Part shown: piece by piece, positions 62,830 to 64,000 of the stretch
How the letters are laid out: every line of letters begins with the position of its first letter
Numbering within the stretch: the stretch's first letter is position 1
DNA from: Phytomonospora endophytica
GTDB taxonomy: Bacteria > Actinomycetota > Actinomycetes > Mycobacteriales > Micromonosporaceae
Direction of reading: 5' to 3'
DNA: 64,000 nucleotides
Assembly (NCBI RefSeq): GCF_014202425.1
Contig: NZ_JACHGT010000024.1
Span: 35,793-99,792, forward strand
Notes under the pieces: model-generated
Databases searched by the model: none
What the model saw: only the letters and a program-made list of their open reading frames with translations
Told to the model about the DNA's origin: nothing
Made by a program: the position numbers and the translations under genes

Positions 62830-63798
62830 ATGTTCCGGCACTTACGTCTGCTGCTCGTCGCGATCGTCAGCGCGATGGCCCTCGTCGTCTCGGCCACTCC
62901 GGCCGCGGCCTATCCGAACGCCTACTTTCACACGCAGAGCGCGGGGAACAGGGGCGCCGACGTCCTCACGATCCAGTACCTCCTCCAGCATCACGGGCAG
63001 TCCGTGACGGCCGACGGCGTCTTCGGTTCCGGCACGACGACGGCGGTCCGCGCGTTCCAGACGGCGAAGGGCCTGGGCGTCGACGGGATCGTCGGTCCGC
63101 AGACCTGGGCGGCCCTGGCACCGCAGATCCAGCAGGGTGCCTCGGGCGCCGCGGTGAAGGCGCTGCAGGTCCAGCTCAACGCCAAGCGGCGGCTGTCGCT
63201 CGCGGTGGACGGGACTTTCGGTGCGGCGCTGACGACGGCCGTGCGGGATTTCCAGAGCCACGCGGGCATTGGTGTCGACGGCGTCGTGGGTCCGACGACG
63301 TGGCGGAATCTGGGCTGGCACTACGACTATCCGGACTTCGGTGCGGGCATCTGCGATCAGAACCCCGACGGTAACGGCACGGCCAACTGGGGTACGGCCG
63401 CGGCGGTCGCGCAACTGGAGTCGGCGGTCCGCAGCTTCGCGACGACGGGCCAGGGCCAGGTTCCTCTGGGTGATGTGGGTTTCGAACACGGAGGCGCGAT
63501 CAACGGCCATTCTTCCCACCGGGTGGGCCTGGACGCCGACATCTGGCCGATCCGCACGGACAACGGCCAGTGCACGGCGGGCCGGATCACCTGGCAGTCG
63601 CCGACGTACGACCGTGCGGCGACGAGGCAACTGGTACAGGCGATCCGCACAGCGGCACCGGGCCACGTGGCATTGATCTTCTTCAACGACCCAACCCTGA
63701 TCAGCGAGGGCCTGACAACGCAATACGCGAACCACGACAACCATCTGCACGTGAGGTACTGCGAGAAGGTGGAGCCGAACTCACTGTACGACTGTTAG
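62830..63798 (+). CDS. Secreted peptidoglycan-binding M74-type murein endopeptidase
   Basis: A 322-residue secreted protein. Signal peptide ~1-28 (RLLLVAIVSAMALVVSATPAAA). Two peptidoglycan-binding domains (PG_binding_1), LTIQYLLQHHGQSVTADGVF and VKALQVQLNAKRRLSLAVDG, each ending GVDGxVGPxTW. A C-terminal MepA-like domain carries HSSHRVGLDADIW (zinc ligands) and NHDNHLHVRYC. It probably cleaves D-Ala-meso-DAP crosslinks without penicillin sensitivity. GGAGAGACC precedes the ATG at 62830. It forms a two-gene operon with the phosphodiester glycosidase. Confidence 0.9.
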   Translation: MFRHLRLLLVAIVSAMALVVSATPAAAYPNAYFHTQSAGNRGADVLTIQYLLQHHGQSVTADGVFGSGTTTAVRAFQTAKGLGVDGIVGPQTWAALAPQIQQGASGAAVKALQVQLNAKRRLSLAVDGTFGAALTTAVRDFQSHAGIGVDGVVGPTTWRNLGWHYDYPDFGAGICDQNPDGNGTANWGTAAAVAQLESAVRSFATTGQGQVPLGDVGFEHGGAINGHSSHRVGLDADIWPIRTDNGQCTAGRITWQSPTYDRAATRQLVQAIRTAAPGHVALIFFNDPTLISEGLTTQYANHDNHLHVRYCEKVEPNSLYDC

Positions 63799-63821
63799 AC
63801 GAACGAACGAGACGAACGAGC

Positions 63822-64000
63822 CCTTTCGCTTTGCGAGTCTCGAAGAGACTCGCAAAGCGAAAGGCGAGGACAAAGCCCCAAGCGTGGCGTCCCCCCGAAG
63901 CCCGGTCTTGATCTTCGCGTAGCGAGTCTCGAAGAGACTCGCTACGCGAGTTCCGGGTCCAGGGACGGAGTCCCTGGTGGGGTCTGGGGCGAAGCCCCAG
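63822..64000. repeat. Cluster of four perfect hairpins with GAA or GGA loops
   Basis: Hairpin 1 (63822-63864) has 20-bp arms, loop GAA. Hairpin 2 (63915-63949) has 16-bp arms, loop GAA. Hairpins 1 and 2 share the core GCGAGTCTC-GAA-GAGACTCGC. Hairpin 3 (63959-63977): CCAGGGAC-GGA-GTCCCTGG. Hairpin 4 (63984-64000): CTGGGGC-GAA-GCCCCAG, at the window edge. They follow the end of the M74 gene and may include its terminator. Confidence 0.85.

Overview
The window is very GC-rich, densely packed DNA from an actinomycete. This is shown by the adjacent sets mtrA-mtrB-lpqB, comF-hpf-(GNAT pair)-secA-Rv3235-like-DUF6912 and prfB-ftsE-ftsX-(M23)-smpB, by frequent GTG/TTG starts, and by a tmRNA whose tag ends in ALAA. 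The sequence alone does not fix the family. The layout would suit a filamentous or spore-forming relative of Micromonospora, Glycomyces or Streptosporangium.

Layout. 1-4.05 kb: a truncated NmrA-like reductase, an APH-family kinase-like protein, a pentapeptide/DinB protein, a methyltransferase and a secreted GH25 lysozyme. 4.1-9.25 kb (minus): a five-gene membrane/MoxR operon (membrane protein, DUF4129, DUF4350, MoxR ATPase, DUF58) in which every junction is a 4-bp start/stop overlap. 9.5-13.6 kb: the MtrA/MtrB/LpqB envelope signalling operon. 13.6-22.4 kb: a YjbR protein, ComF, long HPF, a 1.3-kb non-coding stretch rich in repeats, two double-GNAT acetyltransferases, and SecA. 22.5-26.4 kb: RidA with an XRE-cupin regulator, a GNAT enzyme, an Rv3235-family protein, a DUF6912 protein and a polytopic membrane protein. 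26.5-31.2 kb: amino acid catabolism (PruA, tryptophan dioxygenase), a Ser/Thr kinase and a PadR regulator. 31.2-36 kb: RF2, FtsE, FtsX, a coiled-coil M23 peptidase and SmpB. 36-44.9 kb: a CBM2-like anchored protein, a hemerythrin, MTA phosphorylase, then a coupled glycan-type operon (epimerase, GT2, DUF2064, methyltransferase, GT-C-like membrane protein, HAD phosphatase) and a GT4 glycosyltransferase. 44.8-50.1 kb: a Nudix gene, TetR/NmrA with a striking double operator, tmRNA, an orphan protein and a second two-component system. 50.2-64 kb: YqgE, a heparinase-like protein, two tandem secreted serine proteases, a rhodanese, a GlxA regulator, TetR/MFS efflux, Nudix, an FhuF-like 2Fe-2S protein, DedA, a large methyltransferase, a phosphodiester glycosidase, a secreted M74-type endopeptidase, and a terminal cluster of perfect hairpins.

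How parts work together. Cell-wall growth and division dominate: MtrAB-LpqB, FtsEX with the neighbouring M23 hydrolase, GH25 and M74 hydrolases, and SecA for export. Ribosome rescue and translation are represented by SmpB, tmRNA, RF2 and HPF.

Main oddities. (1) RF2 carries Ser-Lys-Tyr where the stop-codon-reading Ser-Pro-Phe motif is expected, in a window where, by my count, TAG is used more than TGA at stops not constrained by gene overlap. (2) Many genes have a TANNNT hexamer 6-8 nt before the start codon, as expected for leaderless mRNAs; in four cases the upstream gene's stop codon supplies the TA of that hexamer. (3) Four ~160-190-bp repeats downstream of a GNAT gene each carry a copy resembling the 3' end of that gene. 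(4) Several perfect inverted repeats look like operators or structured elements.
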